A stretch of 64,000 nt of DNA from Brachypodium distachyon (Eukaryota > Streptophyta > Magnoliopsida > Poales > Poaceae), in NCBI RefSeq assembly GCF_000005505.3, contig NC_016132.3, positions 25,100,501 through 25,164,500 on the forward strand, given 5' to 3'. How positions within the stretch are numbered: position 1 is the first letter of the stretch; each line of letters begins with the position of its first letter. Positions 36,126-55,035 of this stretch are shown in pieces. A program made the position numbers and the translations under genes. Below the pieces are notes generated by a model. That model ran no database searches and had not been told where the DNA came from. It worked only from the letters and a program-made list of their open reading frames with translations.

Positions 36126-36352
36126 ATTCCATAATATAAGACACATATAATTCGAGGTTCAACTTGGTCTCATAATTAGATCAATGATATTTGGATTACA
36201 TGCTGGAAAAATTATATCATTAGGTCCATATTTGAAAGAAGAAAAAAAGCTTCCAATGGTGTATTTTTTGTAACACAAAATTCACATACTATTGGTCTAG
36301 ATGGCCAAAGTTAAACCTAAAATACGTTTACGTCTTATATTATGGAACATAG
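36122..36352. mobile_element. MITE with CCATAATATAAGAC inverted ends
   Basis: CCATAATATAAGAC (36129-36142) is exactly inverted as GTCTTATATTATGG (36332-36345). The outer bases (CTCCATT- and -AACATAGTGA) resemble a Stowaway CTCCGTTCC end. The interior contains TTGGTCTAGATGGCCAAAGTTAAACC, related to words scattered over 34500-36100. Confidence 0.75.
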
Positions 36353-36909
36353 TGAATAACAAAGTGAATGTTGGTTAAAGCTTTGTCCTAGCTAATCAAA
36401 ATATGTAGTGTATTATTTTGGGACTAGAGGAGTTTTGCGAAGTTTGCATGCATTGGTGTGCAGGGTGGCCAAGGTGGTCTTGGGATATGCCATCAGCGCA
36501 TATACCTCCATATAATTCGACTCAAAATAGGGCAATAAAACAAATGATACATCCCACGCGCAAGCCTAGATGTTTCATCTCCGGATCAGTATCTTCTTAT
36601 ATGAATTGGTATTTTTTTTAAAATACAAGGTATATGATAGTTGATCTTGATTGCATCCTTTTCGACTCGACTTCTTGAACACGGAAATTCTCACGCCCTG
36701 ACGAGGAAGAGCTCAACGGCATGCACATAAAGGACCAATGACATGCATCATTCGTTATACGGAGACATGCAAGATCATCTTATGTTGTGCGGTTCAAATT
36801 TTTTATGTCACCTGGACCACTCGATTTTTTTAATGTTACTTCGACCACTCAAGTTTCTAATTAATTGGACCATACTGGCTCAAAATCTATAGTAGTGGAG
36901 GGGATCAAC

Positions 36910-37076
36910 CAGTGGCGGATCTAGGGGGTGGCCAGGGTGGTCCCTGGACCAACCTGGGATTTTGGGCCCCTTTATGATCATATGAATAGCACTCACAAAA
37001 TAAAAGAAAAATAATAATTTTGATGATTAATATTACTGTTGGACCATCCTGAATTTCTTGGCTAGGTCCGTCACTG
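36910..37076. mobile_element. hAT-like MITE with 8 bp target duplication
   Basis: The left end CAGTGGCGGATCTAG is inverted at the right as CTAGGTCCGTCACTG (13 of 15 pair). The flanking eight bases GGATCAAC (36902-36909) and GGCTCAAC (37077-37084) match at seven of eight. CAGTGGCGGA ends and eight-base target sites point to hAT. It is 167 bases long and non-coding. Confidence 0.75.
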
Positions 37077-37084
37077 GGCTCAAC

Positions 37085-37790
37085 GGCACACACAGAAATG
37101 ATCAATGACGTGCAGCATTTCTTGTACGGAGACAGACAATATTGTCCAATATTATGCAGCCCAATTTTTTAATGTTACTTGGACCACTCAATCTTTTTAA
37201 TATCACTTGGACCACTTAAGTTTTTAATTAATTGGACCACTGTAGCTCAGAATCTATGCTACAACCTCTGGTGGATGGGTCACCTCCAAATTTAACAAAA
37301 GTATCTTTACTCACATGAGATTTGACCTCTAGTGAGTGGATTTTCCTGTTACGCATCGAAATTAGCTGTCCTCGCTTCCGGTCATCCTCGCAGGCGGTGC
37401 ATTTGTTTGTGTCCTCGCTTACAACACCCGAGTTTAACATTGCTAAGTAACCATTAGACAAATGAGGCTGATAGCATCACCGATAAAAAAGCTTCTTCGT
37501 TCTTGAACATGGGCTTTTCATACAGCGTAAATGCAAAACAGTCACTACTTTTTGTGTTGAAGTAACATGGACCCTACTACAGAGCTCCGATCCATAAAAA
37601 GTGTTACCGTTGTGTACTCACTCCGTTTCACAATACAACGTGTATATATTTTCCTCATTTGTTCCACAATACACCTCATTTCTCTTGATACCCGCACCCA
37701 ACCAATGACTACTCAGATCCATTTATTATTAACCCAATATAAATGGTCAGCCATTAGAAACGAGAACTGTTTTGATCCAAGTGCACAAAT
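37085..37790. other. Spacer; possible outer MITE
   Basis: Non-coding. GTACTCACTCCGTTTCACAA near 37614 and the inverted CCATTTTATGGACCGGAGAAAGTAC-like end near 38100-38128 could be the ends of an older MITE into which the element at 37795 inserted; this is tentative. Confidence 0.35.
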
Positions 37791-37794
37791 ATAT

Positions 37795-38040
37795 ACTCCC
37801 TACATTCCTTATTGATTGGCATATTAGTTTTTATTAAGACAAAGCTTTGCTCATAAATTCTTATGTTAAAGTGTGGTTTATATGACATGAAACCACAAGT
37901 ATCATGAAATACTTTTGGTAACGAATATAACGATACTAATTTTATGTCATATAAACCACATCTTGATATAGTAATTTGTGATCAAAAATTTGTCTTAATG
38001 AAAACTAATATGTCAATCTTTAAGGAACGGAGTGAGTATT
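37795..38040. mobile_element. Stowaway-type MITE (about 245 bp)
   Basis: ATACTCCCTACATTCCTTATTGATTGGCATATTAG pairs with the inverted right end (CTAATATGTCAATCTTTAAGGAACGGAGTGAGTAT). The inner parts are also self-complementary (GGTTTATATGACAT and ATGTCATATAAACC), so the whole element can fold into one hairpin. Confidence 0.85.
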
Positions 38041-38129
38041 AGGTGTATTTTGGCATGTAGAGAGTACTAAGTTAGTATAAATGTTGCGCTAAATAGGCGA
38101 CACATTTTATGGACCGGAGAAAGTACCAT

Positions 38130-38981
38130 GTTTCACTGTTCAGCTTAAACAAAACCTCCGTCCTCCGGGAAGTAAACTGGTATAGGCGCAGTCAAGTCTC
38201 TTTTTAACTTCCATTTGTAACAGGCAAATTTTGTAGATTCATCAAGTATTTTCATACTACAATAATTTGCCAAAAAAATACTACGAGTCAAAGTCGTATT
38301 TCGGAGTGTGCCTATGTTCGGTGCAACATCTATTTACAAATTGAGTAAAATAATTTTTATATTGAAAATGTTACTATTACACAATGCAATTACAGAACAG
38401 TTCATCTTAAACCAAAACTTCCTTTTCTTGTCATGTTTCCTTTCTTCCACCAATGCCTTACAGGAATTAACATATAAGCTGTTCTTGGTTACAAGAATTA
38501 CTGCACCTAAGATGTTTGCCTAAACAACATTCAAAGCTCAATGTCCACACAAGAAAATGAAAACACATTCGCAGGAGCAAACCCATGTATCCAGTAAAGA
38601 TTACAGACTCAGGTTCTGGCACAGCAAGCTAATATATCCAATAAAGATTACGGGCTGAGTGTTCTCGCCGGAGCAAACCATGTACCCGGCAAAGATTACA
38701 GATTGAGGAGCCTTGTGGAAATAGGCTCATTATAAGAATGACCTGTGCACGTCCGCCAGTGTAAATTAGCAACACATCTCTTCACTTTCCTGTTCACGAG
38801 CTGGCTGGGCGGTTAAATAATAACAGCAGAGTTGATTGTGCCAGCGCCCAGCGACCTCCAGTGAAGTTTTTATGGCTTGCAACACAATCCTCCTTTGTTG
38901 GTAAAATAGTGGAACTGTCTCCCGAAGAATATGTAAAACTCAACACGCCAGTCAAGGAAAAATGGTGCATGTAAACTTCTT
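38130..38981. other. 3' flank of the CDKD gene
   Basis: Probable 3' untranslated region of the minus-strand kinase gene plus spacer. It contains three imperfect copies of a word like AGTAAAGATTACAGACT / AATAAAGATTACGGGCT / GCAAAGATTACAGATT near 38595-38705. No other gene is seen. Confidence 0.4.
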
Positions 38982-45568
<6,587 letters not shown>

Positions 45569-47080
45569 GGATAGGAGGTCGGGGCTCACCGCCTGCCTCC
45601 CCTCCGGAGGCAGCGGCAAGGGGATCCCGGAGCCCGCGGGTTTCCGGGGGTGGGTGCTCCCGGAAGAGAGAAGCAGGGGCGAGACGGCGGGGTTGGGGAG
45701 GCGCGGTGTTCTTCGTTACGGCCGGGGAAGAATTCCGTTCTCGTTTCCGCACTCTATTTCAGCTTCCTCCTAGGTATTGTGCGCGATTTCCAATCCCAAA
45801 TGGCTTTGCCTTTTTTTGGTGGGCTGGGCAACCCTTTTGTTTTCCTCGGCTCCACGCCCTAGCTAGGTTTGGAATTGGATCGGGTGAAACTGGACCAGCT
45901 GCTGCTGAGAGTTTTGTTGTTGTTGCGGACCGTTGGAAGCGCGAGCAAAACTGAAGAAAGACGCGAGCACGCGGTTTCAGAAAGTGACGTGTTTTTGTTG
46001 GGAAAGTAATTTCTCCGTTCGAAACATTTTTGCGACGGAACCACAGTTACATTTCACTGGTAAGTGTGTACGTGCACGCACGCACGTCCCCTAAAAATTA
46101 AAACGTATCTGTCAGTTTCAAATCTCATTTCTCTTCAAATAAGTTACTATTTTTTATTATCTTTTTTTACTGAGTCTAAAATTTAAAACACGTCTTTCAA
46201 ATCTCATCTCTCTTCAAAGTAAGTTGACTTTATTACCATTTTTTTACCGCCGCACTCAAATAGATGTCATGATATATGTTTATCATTGCATTAGATAAAA
46301 TTCACAAGCACCGAAATATATTGTAATTAGTAGCAGAGATTATACTTAAAAGACCCCAATAGATCAGAAGTATTTTTCTGTCCATACTTGTACCGAAATT
46401 GCTAGCTTCTGACCCAAACCCAAAGTATCTTTTTACATAAAAAAATATATGATGGCATCCTCTCCATCATATTGTACAATCAAGACAATAGCACCTGATT
46501 TGCACCCCCAAATTGTGATTTTTCTAGCACTCATTATTTATGTTTCTATCAGAGCCATTTTCTGGCCATCATTAATACTACTTTACATTAAACGAACTTC
46601 AATCAACAAACAAAAATTAGAGACGCCGAATTACACTCAGCAAGTTTGAGTCGACGAAAGCTTCAAGTAACTTAAAAAAAAAAGTATCATCAACAGCTCC
46701 TTGGTCTAGCTTGTATACATTGGAATTCTTCTCCTTCACAATCTGGCCAATTACAATTATCTATACCCAATCACTTTGGTCGAGTGCAAGAAATAGGAAA
46801 GCCATTACACACATTTTTCCATAATGTATCACACGTTTAAAATAGAGATCGTATCTAACCATAACCGTGATACTCCGGACCACTCTCTGAAAAAATAAAC
46901 AAAAGAGTGTAACTAAAATTATCAACTATTCTTGCTCTATGATTGAAAAAATCAATTCATTCATACTCGCAATTTATCTAGTTTCACCCCTGTCACTGCA
47001 TATTGACAAAAAATAGAGAGGGAGTGACAAAGCTACAGACCATCTCCCTTGCCGCCGCATATTGGCAGCGAGCAGGTTGA
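45569..47080. other. Upstream region of CDKD and spacer
   Basis: The first 200 bases are GC-rich leader and promoter sequence. Beyond 45960 it is AT-rich. An imperfect direct duplication lies at about 46095-46225 (CAAATCTCATTTCTCTTCAAATAAGTTACTATTTTT recurring as CAAATCTCATCTCTCTTCAAAGTAAGTTGACTTT). No gene is seen. Confidence 0.4.
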
Positions 47081-47352
47081 GGGTCTACTGAACATGAACT
47101 CCAGTGGCGTGGTCTTCTGAAGAACAAAAGGTAGGGGAACTCGTCAAAGTTGACATGTCCCTGCCATCAACGACGACGCGGAGAAGGCGAGAAGCTCCTG
47201 CTCCACCTGCTCCAGCGTGACCGGAGCCCGCGCCATGTCTAGATAGCAGGCAACAAAAGGTGAAAGTAATGGAAAGATCAAAACTTCTTCCATCTATCTT
47301 TACCTTGTGGTTTATATGCTTCCCATCAATGCCTCCAAAAGGAGTTCAAGCA

Positions 47353-47512
47353 AGCATCCCCTTCTCAGTCCTAGCGGACAACCTCCAAAGGGGAACTGCC
47401 CACATACAAACATAAACAAGCATCCTCTTCTCCGTCCTAGCGGACAACCTAGATGGTAAAGCAGAAATGGCAAAAGGGGATATGCCTACATACGAACATA
47501 AGCATGACCAAA
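47353..47512. repeat. Tandem duplication of about 70-80 bp
   Basis: CAAGCATCCCCTTCTCAGTCCTAGCGGACAACCTCCAAAGGGG and CAAGCATCCTCTTCTCCGTCCTAGCGGACAACCTAGATGG are neighbouring copies. Each is followed by TGCC-TACATAC-AACATAA. Confidence 0.7.
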
Positions 47513-48690
47513 TCAAAAAATTGATGACTTTTTATTGTTAGTATTGTACAGGACTTTGTTGATGCTTTCTTTGGATTAAAACAGAATCTGATATCTCACA
47601 TTAGTTCTAAAAATTCTTACATAACTTCAATTTTTAACAATCCTCACATCACCCCAAGAGAACTTTGTTTCAGAATAGTAATGTCTACATTTAGTTCCAG
47701 TACATTAGCTCAGGCAAAAAGGACAAAGGCCAACAACCGAAGTTCCACTGGCCACACTCAAAATCGCCATCCAGCACACACATCCCTCCACCAGAATACA
47801 TGAGAGACCATAACAAATAGATGCGGGCTTCACAGAATTACAGAAGGGTACAGCCAAGCCAATTGAATTACTGCTCACAAAAGAACTATTAGCTCTTTCT
47901 GTGTATTAACAATTGTTTGTATCCAGTTTGTTATAACCTGTAATATGCCATGAAACCAACTTATCGTGGTCTACCTCGAGAATAAGATTAAACAGATTCC
48001 AACTAACTTAAGAAAGAGAAAGGTATGTGGTCCTTGGTAAATCTGATATGAATTGCTTTGCATTACTATATTGTTGGAGAAATCCATGGTTTGAAGTAAA
48101 ATTGATTGATCGGTTCAGAGATATACCTTCTTATTCACATGAGTATCATCATGAGATTTCATATAACACCTTGCTGGCAGTCAACATGAAGAAATTAAGT
48201 GCTGCCATCCTGTGCATTTGAGACTGCAAGGTGATCTTGTATAGACCTCAAAACCAGAAAATAAATGAATATTAGGGGAACTGGGAATACCATTGTTGCT
48301 TTGCGTTTTGAGTCTGAAAGTTTTTTAAGTATACCGCCGAGATAATTAGCCCCTATGTGCATCATCCAAACTGCTAAGAGTTCAGTCAGGCTGTGGTACC
48401 TAATTATTGCCTTGGAGGCTGTGGTGCTACAAATTCAGGTTGATGCCTTACCTAGTTATTGCCTTGGAGGCTGTCATCTACCCTCACTCCTTACTTCTTT
48501 ATTCTTCTGCCTTTAGTTCCCTTGAGCTCCTCCTCCGTTTCCTTATATCTCTTCATTACCGTGAAGCAAAGCAACTTCTGACCAAAATCATTTCTATTAC
48601 TTCGTAATAAAATCTTGACCAAGCAACGGAATCAACTAATAATTCAGTCGCCTCAAACACGTTTGCATTTGGATTGTAATTTGACAATTC
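47513..48690. other. AT-rich spacer
   Basis: No gene was recognised. A 50-base duplication around TAATTATTGCCTTGGAGGCTGT lies at about 48398-48475. Confidence 0.4.
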
Positions 48691-48699
48691 AATGAAGCA

Positions 48700-49405
48700 C
48701 AAACCTCGAAGGCGTGATTCTCAGCGGCGTGGTGCGCGGGCCGGCGCGACAGTGGGGGACGGAGGTTGCAGAGGGGCGACCGCGGCCGGGGCGCCGTGGA
48801 GTGCGACGGCGGGATGGGTGGTGGCGGGGCGGATCTGTGACGGGGGGCACGCAGGGAGAGGCGCGATGGGTCGCGATTGGAATGCCTGGTCGCGTGGGCC
48901 GAGGCTTGCGGGTGGAGATGGATGGCGACGGCTGGCGAGCGGGAGGTGAGAGGGAGGGCAGAGGCGGTGCAGAGGCGGGGGGGGGGGGGTGGAGGGAGGA
49001 GGAGGCGGCGCCCGCATGGGAAGGGAAGGAAGAGGAGGTAGGTGGGGGAGGCGGGCCGCGGGGTGGAGGAAGCGACAGCACCCGCAGGGGAAGGGAGGGA
49101 GGAGGGGGGGCGAGGCGGGCCGCGGGGTGGAGGAAGCGGCGGCGCCGGCAGGGGAAGAAAAGGAGGAGGAGGCGGCGTCGAGGCTTGCGGGGTGAGGAAA
49201 AAAAAGAAAAAAACGTTTCGGGACAAAAGATTCTCCTGCGGGGTGAAATTTCAGCCTCAATAGCTAATCACTAAGCGCACGCGCTTAGCAAGTAATCTGT
49301 GTTTAGTGAGTCTGATTGTGGGGCTATTAGTATTCTGTGTACGTTTAGTGGGGTGGACATTGAGATGAATATGTTGGTGCTTTTATAAGTAGTAGAGATT
49401 AGGAA
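48700..49405. mobile_element. GC-rich element remnant with internal 64 bp repeats
   Basis: A sharply GC-rich, purine-skewed block (48710-49195) contains tandem copies of GCGGGCCGCGGGGTGGAGGAAGCG starting near 49051 and 49115 (64-base period). It ends with TTTTATAAGTAGTAGAGATTAG, which resembles the AT-rich right terminus of the elements at 13243 and 24531. Open frames on both strands, such as the proline-rich minus-strand frame, follow from composition. Probably a decayed DNA transposon; the left end was not found. Confidence 0.35.
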
Positions 49406-49987
49406 TTAGACAAATGATTTACACTAGATGTTCGAGTCGAGAAAAGGAGAGAAAATAAAACTAACCAAGAATAGGACTAAGTTCCCATCTTAGAAAAGAA
49501 TGGACTAAGAGCCGTCTAATAATTAGCTAAGAGTTGTTACAGTTGTACACCACTGAATTTAATGTAATAACAATCGTGCAGAAGCTGCTCGGAACGCGAC
49601 ATATTTACCACTTACTTTATCACCAACCTTGATAACGTAGAGAACGATACTACTGACTCTACTTCTTAATTACAAATACGAGGACAATTCAATGGAGTGG
49701 TGCATATATAAACCCGACCAAGTGTGGAATTTCACATGTCTAAATGAGATCAAACATTGTGATTGAAGTTCTTGTGTGATACTTCGGGTTTAGGCAATAT
49801 ATATATATATACTTCGAAATCGCCTTGTTGTTTTGCAGCCTTGAGGTAAATCACTATGTTAGGAGTGTTCTGTGTTTCTGCAACGGTACGTTTTCACTGG
49901 TATGTCTCTCCATGTTAGGTTCCATGCCTTTCCTAATGTTCTTCAAGATTTTCAAATCACTATTTTTCTCCTCTAGGTGACACTCGG
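49406..49987. other. AT-rich spacer left of the Gypsy element
   Basis: Non-coding. It contains a short (AT)n microsatellite at about 49797-49811. Confidence 0.4.
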
Positions 49988-50998
49988 TGTCGTCGCTCGG
50001 TGCTTCGACACCGGGGGCGTGCTGCCACGTCCCCCTTTCAGGTTCGGTAGGGGCGTCTGGGGTGGAGACCAGATGATCGCCGGCACGGCCGGCGAGGCTC
50101 TACTGGGCCGGCGAAGCAAAGTGCTAGGGGTACGCGCTAGTCCAAGAACAGACGTACGCACGATTTTTACCCAGGTTCGGGCCACCCGAAGGTGTAAAAC
50201 CCTACGTCCTGCCTGTCTGAGCTGATGTTGATTACGGATCAAATGTTCACAGGTTGCCAGGCAAGCTCCCGGGCTTTCTCTCAGTGGCTAGGCACTCCTC
50301 ACCACTCTCAGCTGGCTGCCTACTGGAGCCACTAAGCATCTATCGAGCGAGCTTCGTCCGAACCAACTAACTGACCAACTGACTAACCCGTCGAACCTCT
50401 CTAACCCCTTAGACCGTTGGCATGGGTCCTCCTTTTATACACAAGGAGATGCCACATGTGCCACGGTGCATGGGCTACAAGTGTCCAACGGGGAGGCATG
50501 CAACTCTCCCTGGTGAGTTGGTGGCATGCATGGGTGCCACCTCCGCTGCTAGGGGCCTAAGACCCTAGGATAGGATTGGACAACCACTGTTCCTTCGACC
50601 CGACGGGTAACTACCCGTCGGTCGGCTCGTTTACTGAGCCGCGCGCCTTACTCCTTGCCTTGGTGGGACCGCGCGTTCCGCGCCCGCCACGCGCCCGTGT
50701 GGCGCTGTCCAGTGGGCCCCACGACCCGAGGCGGGGGCACGCGTCCGGGAGCCTCCAGTCCCCACAAGTCGGCCCGGGAAGCACCCGGGCCCAGCGCGCC
50801 CAGGAACCTCCTCTTGGAAAGCAGCTTCCCGGGGGGTGCCTAATCGGGAATATTCCTGGAAGCCCCGCTAGCCCATTTCGGGCTGGTAGCTTGCCGGGAA
50901 GCTCGTTGGCGCTCCCCGGGATGAGACCTTCCCGGGAACCCGGGGGAGGGGGCCACGCATCGCGCAGCGGTGGTACCCCGGGTGCCACTGGTGCGATA
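49988..50998 (-). repeat. 3' LTR of the Gypsy element (about 1.0 kb)
   Basis: On the plus strand it starts TGTCGTCGCTCGGTGCTTCG, the same as the sequence at 63869. The inner border is put at 50998, where TAGCCCCCGGG (the complement of a typical Gypsy polypurine tract, CCCGGGGGCTAC) begins. The inner end reads TATCG rather than the usual TG start on the minus strand, so one base may have mutated or the border may be off by a few bases. Confidence 0.75.
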
Positions 50999-51012
50999 GT
51001 AGCCCCCGGGCG
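50999..51012 (-). other. Probable polypurine tract of the Gypsy element
   Basis: The minus-strand reading CCCGGGGGCTAC directly abuts the 3' LTR. It fits the priming site for plus-strand DNA synthesis in this class of elements. A second G-run (minus strand of 51181-51188) lies 180 bases further in and is the alternative. Confidence 0.5.
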
Positions 51013-51401
51013 TGGGCCGACATCACCTGTCCCCGGAAGGGTCTCTTCCTAGCCGGTTGCCGGGCTACGCCCTTAACCGACGCGTGGGCCCTCGATCAGT
51101 TGCGGGCCCGCGTCCCTTCGCTGCCCCGTGTACGGCACCGCCAAAAGCGGAGTAGTGGGCGCGAGATTTCCGCCCTAATCCCCCCCCTAAATGGGGTAGT
51201 TATGGCCACTCCGCGCATTACTCCCAGTGATTAGGAGTTATCCCTGCGCACCCGTAGGGTACGGAACCGGCCGTTACCAAACGACCGGGCGTCATAAAGC
51301 TTCCACTGTTGGCAACGGGGAGCAACACTTTGCCCTTTCGCCTCCATCCTCTTCCGCATCTCGCATCCCTGCGCTCTTGCCAGCTTCCACCCTCGCTCCT
51401 C

Positions 51402-54400
51402 ATGGCGCCCCCCACCACCAGAAAGGGGAAGGAGGTCCAGTCTTTGAAGAAGCCCGCGACCAGCAAGACTGAGGCGGTACTCAAAGCGGCCGCCGCCAAG
51501 GACCAGAAGAGGCGGGAGATGCGCGCGAAAGTAGCCTTCTTCCGCCCCGGCTACAACGGCGAGGCGCTGGGGAAGCTCCGGCACGCCGTCGCTTCCAACT
51601 TCAACGAGCACGGGGAGACGCGGATCTTCCCGGTGGGCGTCGAACACCAGGATAACGACTTCCGGGTGTTCGCGCGCTTCCTCCTTTGCGGCATGGTGCC
51701 ACCCTTCTCTCTGTTCCTCCACGTGCTGATGGAGTCCTATCAGCTGCGGGTGGCGCAGCTCCACCCCACCTCGCTCTTCCTCCTCACCACCTTCCAGTTC
51801 CTCTGCGAGGCGTTCGTGGGGGTGATGCCGTCGGTGGGGCTCTTCCGGCATTACTTTTACCCACGCATCGACAATGCGAAGGCGATGTCGTCGGGGGTAG
51901 TTTTCCGCGCCCGCGACCAGATGAAGTCGGAGTTCATCGTCCGGTCGGGGAAGAAGATCGAAAAAGAATGGCGGGGCGACTGGTGCTGGGTCCGAGTGGA
52001 GGACCCCCAGGAGTTCATCCAGCCGCCGACGGGGCTGCCGGTGCCCCAGATCGGCTAGCAGGATAGGTACCACCGTGACGCCGACCTCCTCCCCATCGTG
52101 GAGAAGATCAAGGCGTTGCGGCTAGCGGGGCTCACAGATGTCGACGTGGCGCGCACCTTCGTCCATCGGCGCATAGCCCCGCTGCAGCTGCGTTCCCGGC
52201 CCGCGTGGATGTACACGGGCTCCGGGGACAGGACACACCTATAGGCGGACGGCATGGACTTGGAGTCCCTCAAGACGTGGGTGAAGGGGATCTCTGGCGA
52301 GGTCTTCCAGTCGATAGAGTACCCGCCGGGGGTCTCCGCTCTCCATGTCGGCGTCAAGGCGCTCAACGACATCGTCGACGCCTTCCCGCCCTGCAACGAG
52401 TGGGGGCTGATGGACGACACCCCCACCCGCGTCCCGCACGCTCCCCCGCAAGCACCCCGCGGGAAGTAGGTGCTCGAGGAGAGCGAAGGCGGGTCCGAGC
52501 CCAGTTGGCCCTCCCTCCGGTCGCTGGACGACAAGGCGGGCCAGGTGGCTGCGTCCCCGGAAGTCGTCGCCGTGGAGGACAACGACAAGGAAAGCAGCGA
52601 CAACGCGCCCCTGATCCTGAGAAGGTCGAGGGCGTTCGCGGCGGCCGCAGCCACTTCCTCAACAGCGACGTCTGCCCCGGCAGCGGCCCCCACCCTAGCG
52701 GCGGCCGCCGCTCCTGGGGCGCCCGCTGGTACCACGACGGCATCCGCGGCAACAGGGGCCGCGAGTGCCTCGGCGGCGGCCCCTGTCTTGCCGGCGGCCG
52801 CCAGCTCCGCGGCGGGAACCGGCTCCGGGGTGCTCGCCGGCACCCCGGCAACGTCAGCACCTGTGGGGGCTTTGGGCGCCCCGGTGACGGCCTTCGCTCC
52901 GGTAGCGGGGGCCTCCGCGAGCTTGGCGCCCGGCGGCGCGGCAGCATCGCCATCGACACCTGGAGCTCTCCGGGTCACGACGACACCGCGGGCGCCCACG
53001 GCGCCGCCCGCCCGGGGGGTCTTCCGGGGCTTCGCGCTCCGGTGCAACCCTCCGAAGTCCTCCTCGCCTGCGGGCGCCAGCAAGAGGGCGAGGAGTGATT
53101 CCCCAACCGGCTCGCCAAGCAAGAGGTCGCGCGCGGACACTGGCGGCGCCGCCGACCCCGCTGCCTCGGGGGCCAGCGTCGGCACAGGCGCGCCCCTTGG
53201 CGACCCAGCCCAAGCGGAGACAGGGCCGGCACCAGGTATGTCTTCGTCGATTCCCTGCAACTGCAATTCCTACTAGCCAAATTCACAAACATGCCTTCTC
53301 TTTCTGCAGCGAGCGGCAGCTCGCCCGCGGCAAGACCCTCGGACGCTCCTGCTGGCGCAAGCGAGGGAGCGGAGGCTGCATCGGCAAGCCCGACGGCCGC
53401 CCAAGGTAACCGCCCTGGTCGCCCCTATTCGCCTTCGATAACACCAACCATCGCCGACCCTCATGCTTCTCCACGGGTGCAGGCACAAGCGCGCCCGCGT
53501 CCGGAACGGGCGCGGCCGTGGTCGACCCCGACACAGTCGTCGGGGCCACGGGGGCGGAGGTGGAGTCAGAAACGGCTCCCGTGTCCGCCCCCGCCGCGAC
53601 GGACACAGCGGCAACAGTGGGGACCGCCGCCGCCGCGGCGGCACCCGGCGACGCGCCAGAAGCCGCGGACGTGGCCGGCTCGGGCTCACCCGCCGTCCAG
53701 CAGGGGACGACCCCTGCCGGAAGCAGGGAACCCTCTCCAACCCCGGTTTCCCGGAGCCTGGGCGCAGGGAAAGTTGTCGGGGAAGGACGGCAAGACCCCC
53801 GGGAGCAAGTTGGCGATCCCGCGCCCAGCTCCACTTCAGCAGCTAGGGCTTCGTCATCCTCGAGGGCTCTCCCCGGCACCGACCTCGGCACCCTCGCCGG
53901 GGTCGCTTGGAATCCTCTTACCTGGGATCCGAGCGTCTTCGAGCGGGGGCACCGGTTCCTGGACGCCGTCCGGGACCAGCAGTTCGCCTTCGTCACCTCC
54001 TACAACGAGGTGAGGGAGCGCCACACCACCGCCAAGAATCAACTCGGCGAGGTGCGGGAGGCCGTCGAGAGAGAGCGGCGCGAACTCTCCCGGCTGCGCG
54101 AGGAGACGCGCCTCGCCGGAGAGGAGGCGCGGCGGGCCCGGCAAGCCCTGGAGGCTGCTCGGGAGCCGGTAGTCCCGGAGACCGAGCTCCGTCGGCAACT
54201 GGAGGTCCAGCGCACGGAGCTCCAAGGTAGGCTCGACGCAATGGCGGCAACCCTAGAAGCTTCCCGGAAGGAACATGCCGAGGTGCTCGCGACGGCGCAG
54301 GCGCGGCTGGACGAGAAGAGCGAGCTGATCGCCAACTACCGTGGCAAGATCGAAGGCCTCCGCGTCCTGCTGGAGGTGCAGGTCAAAGCCGCCGAGGGCG

Positions 54401-55035
54401 CGGCAAGAGTGGCGACTCAGCACGAGGCCGAGCTCAACTCGGTTAAAGGCAGAGCGGCCGGGCTTGAGGACGAGTTGGCCGCCGTCCGGGAAGAGCTCGC
54501 CAAGGCCGGCGAGGCAACCGCGGCCCAGGCCTTGGAGCTTGCGAAGCTGGAGGGCCGCGTCAGCAAGGCCAAGAAGGCCGCGCAAGACGCCCGACTCCAT
54601 CACAGCATGCTGATCGGGCAGCGGTAGCTCGAGACGGAGAAGCTGGCGAAGATTGCCGGGTCGCTGCATGACTTGCTGCGCAAGTTCGAGCTGCAGGCGG
54701 CGGAGGTGGACGGCACGGACGTCACGACGCTGATCCTGTTCTTCTCTGACTTGTTGGGGAAGCTCGGGGCGCTCGACGTCTGGATCGCCAAGTACGGCGC
54801 CAACGAAGTCGCCAACTGCGCCCGGGAGGTTGCCGGGACAATCCTCCCGCAGATTCATCTCCAGGACCCGGAATTTCCCTTCGAGTCCCTGCTGGACGCT
54901 TGGTCCGACAGCGAGGACGAGCCCACGCACACCCAGGCAGTGCGCGAGTTCGTCGACGAGGTCGTCGAGCGGATGCAGATGAAGCCGGAGCCTGAACCCC
55001 CCGTCGACCCCCCGGCCGAAGACGACGACAGCTAG
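51402..55035 (+). pseudogene. Antisense extra ORF of the Gypsy element (putative gypsy-type transposon domain plus coiled coil), 3 exons
   Basis: It starts MAPPTTRKGKEVQSLKKPAT. The conserved N-terminal block (FPVGVEHQDNDFRVFARFLL, then MPSVGLFRHYFYPRI) matches the plant 'putative gypsy type transposon' family. Next come an Ala/Pro/Thr-rich linker and a long Glu/Arg-rich coiled coil (ELRRQLEVQRTELQGRLDAM and following), ending in an acidic tail (AEDDDS). Two short introns keep the frame: 53236-53309 (CAG|GTATGT ... CTGCAG) and 53406-53482 (AAG|GTAACC ... GTGCAG). In-frame TAG stops at 52056, 52242, 52467 and 54625 break it. It runs opposite to gag-pol, so it needs its own promoter on the LTR side. 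The function of these ORFs is not established; DNA or nucleic-acid binding has been suggested for relatives. Confidence 0.82.

Noticed and set aside
48636..49274. Proline-rich or arginine-rich ORFs on both strands
   Set aside because: Compositional consequence of a purine-skewed repeat block; neither strand shows a domain.
52055..53266. 403-codon minus-strand ORF in the Gypsy element
   Set aside because: Mirror of the Ala/Pro/Thr-rich linker of the antisense ORF; no conserved domain.
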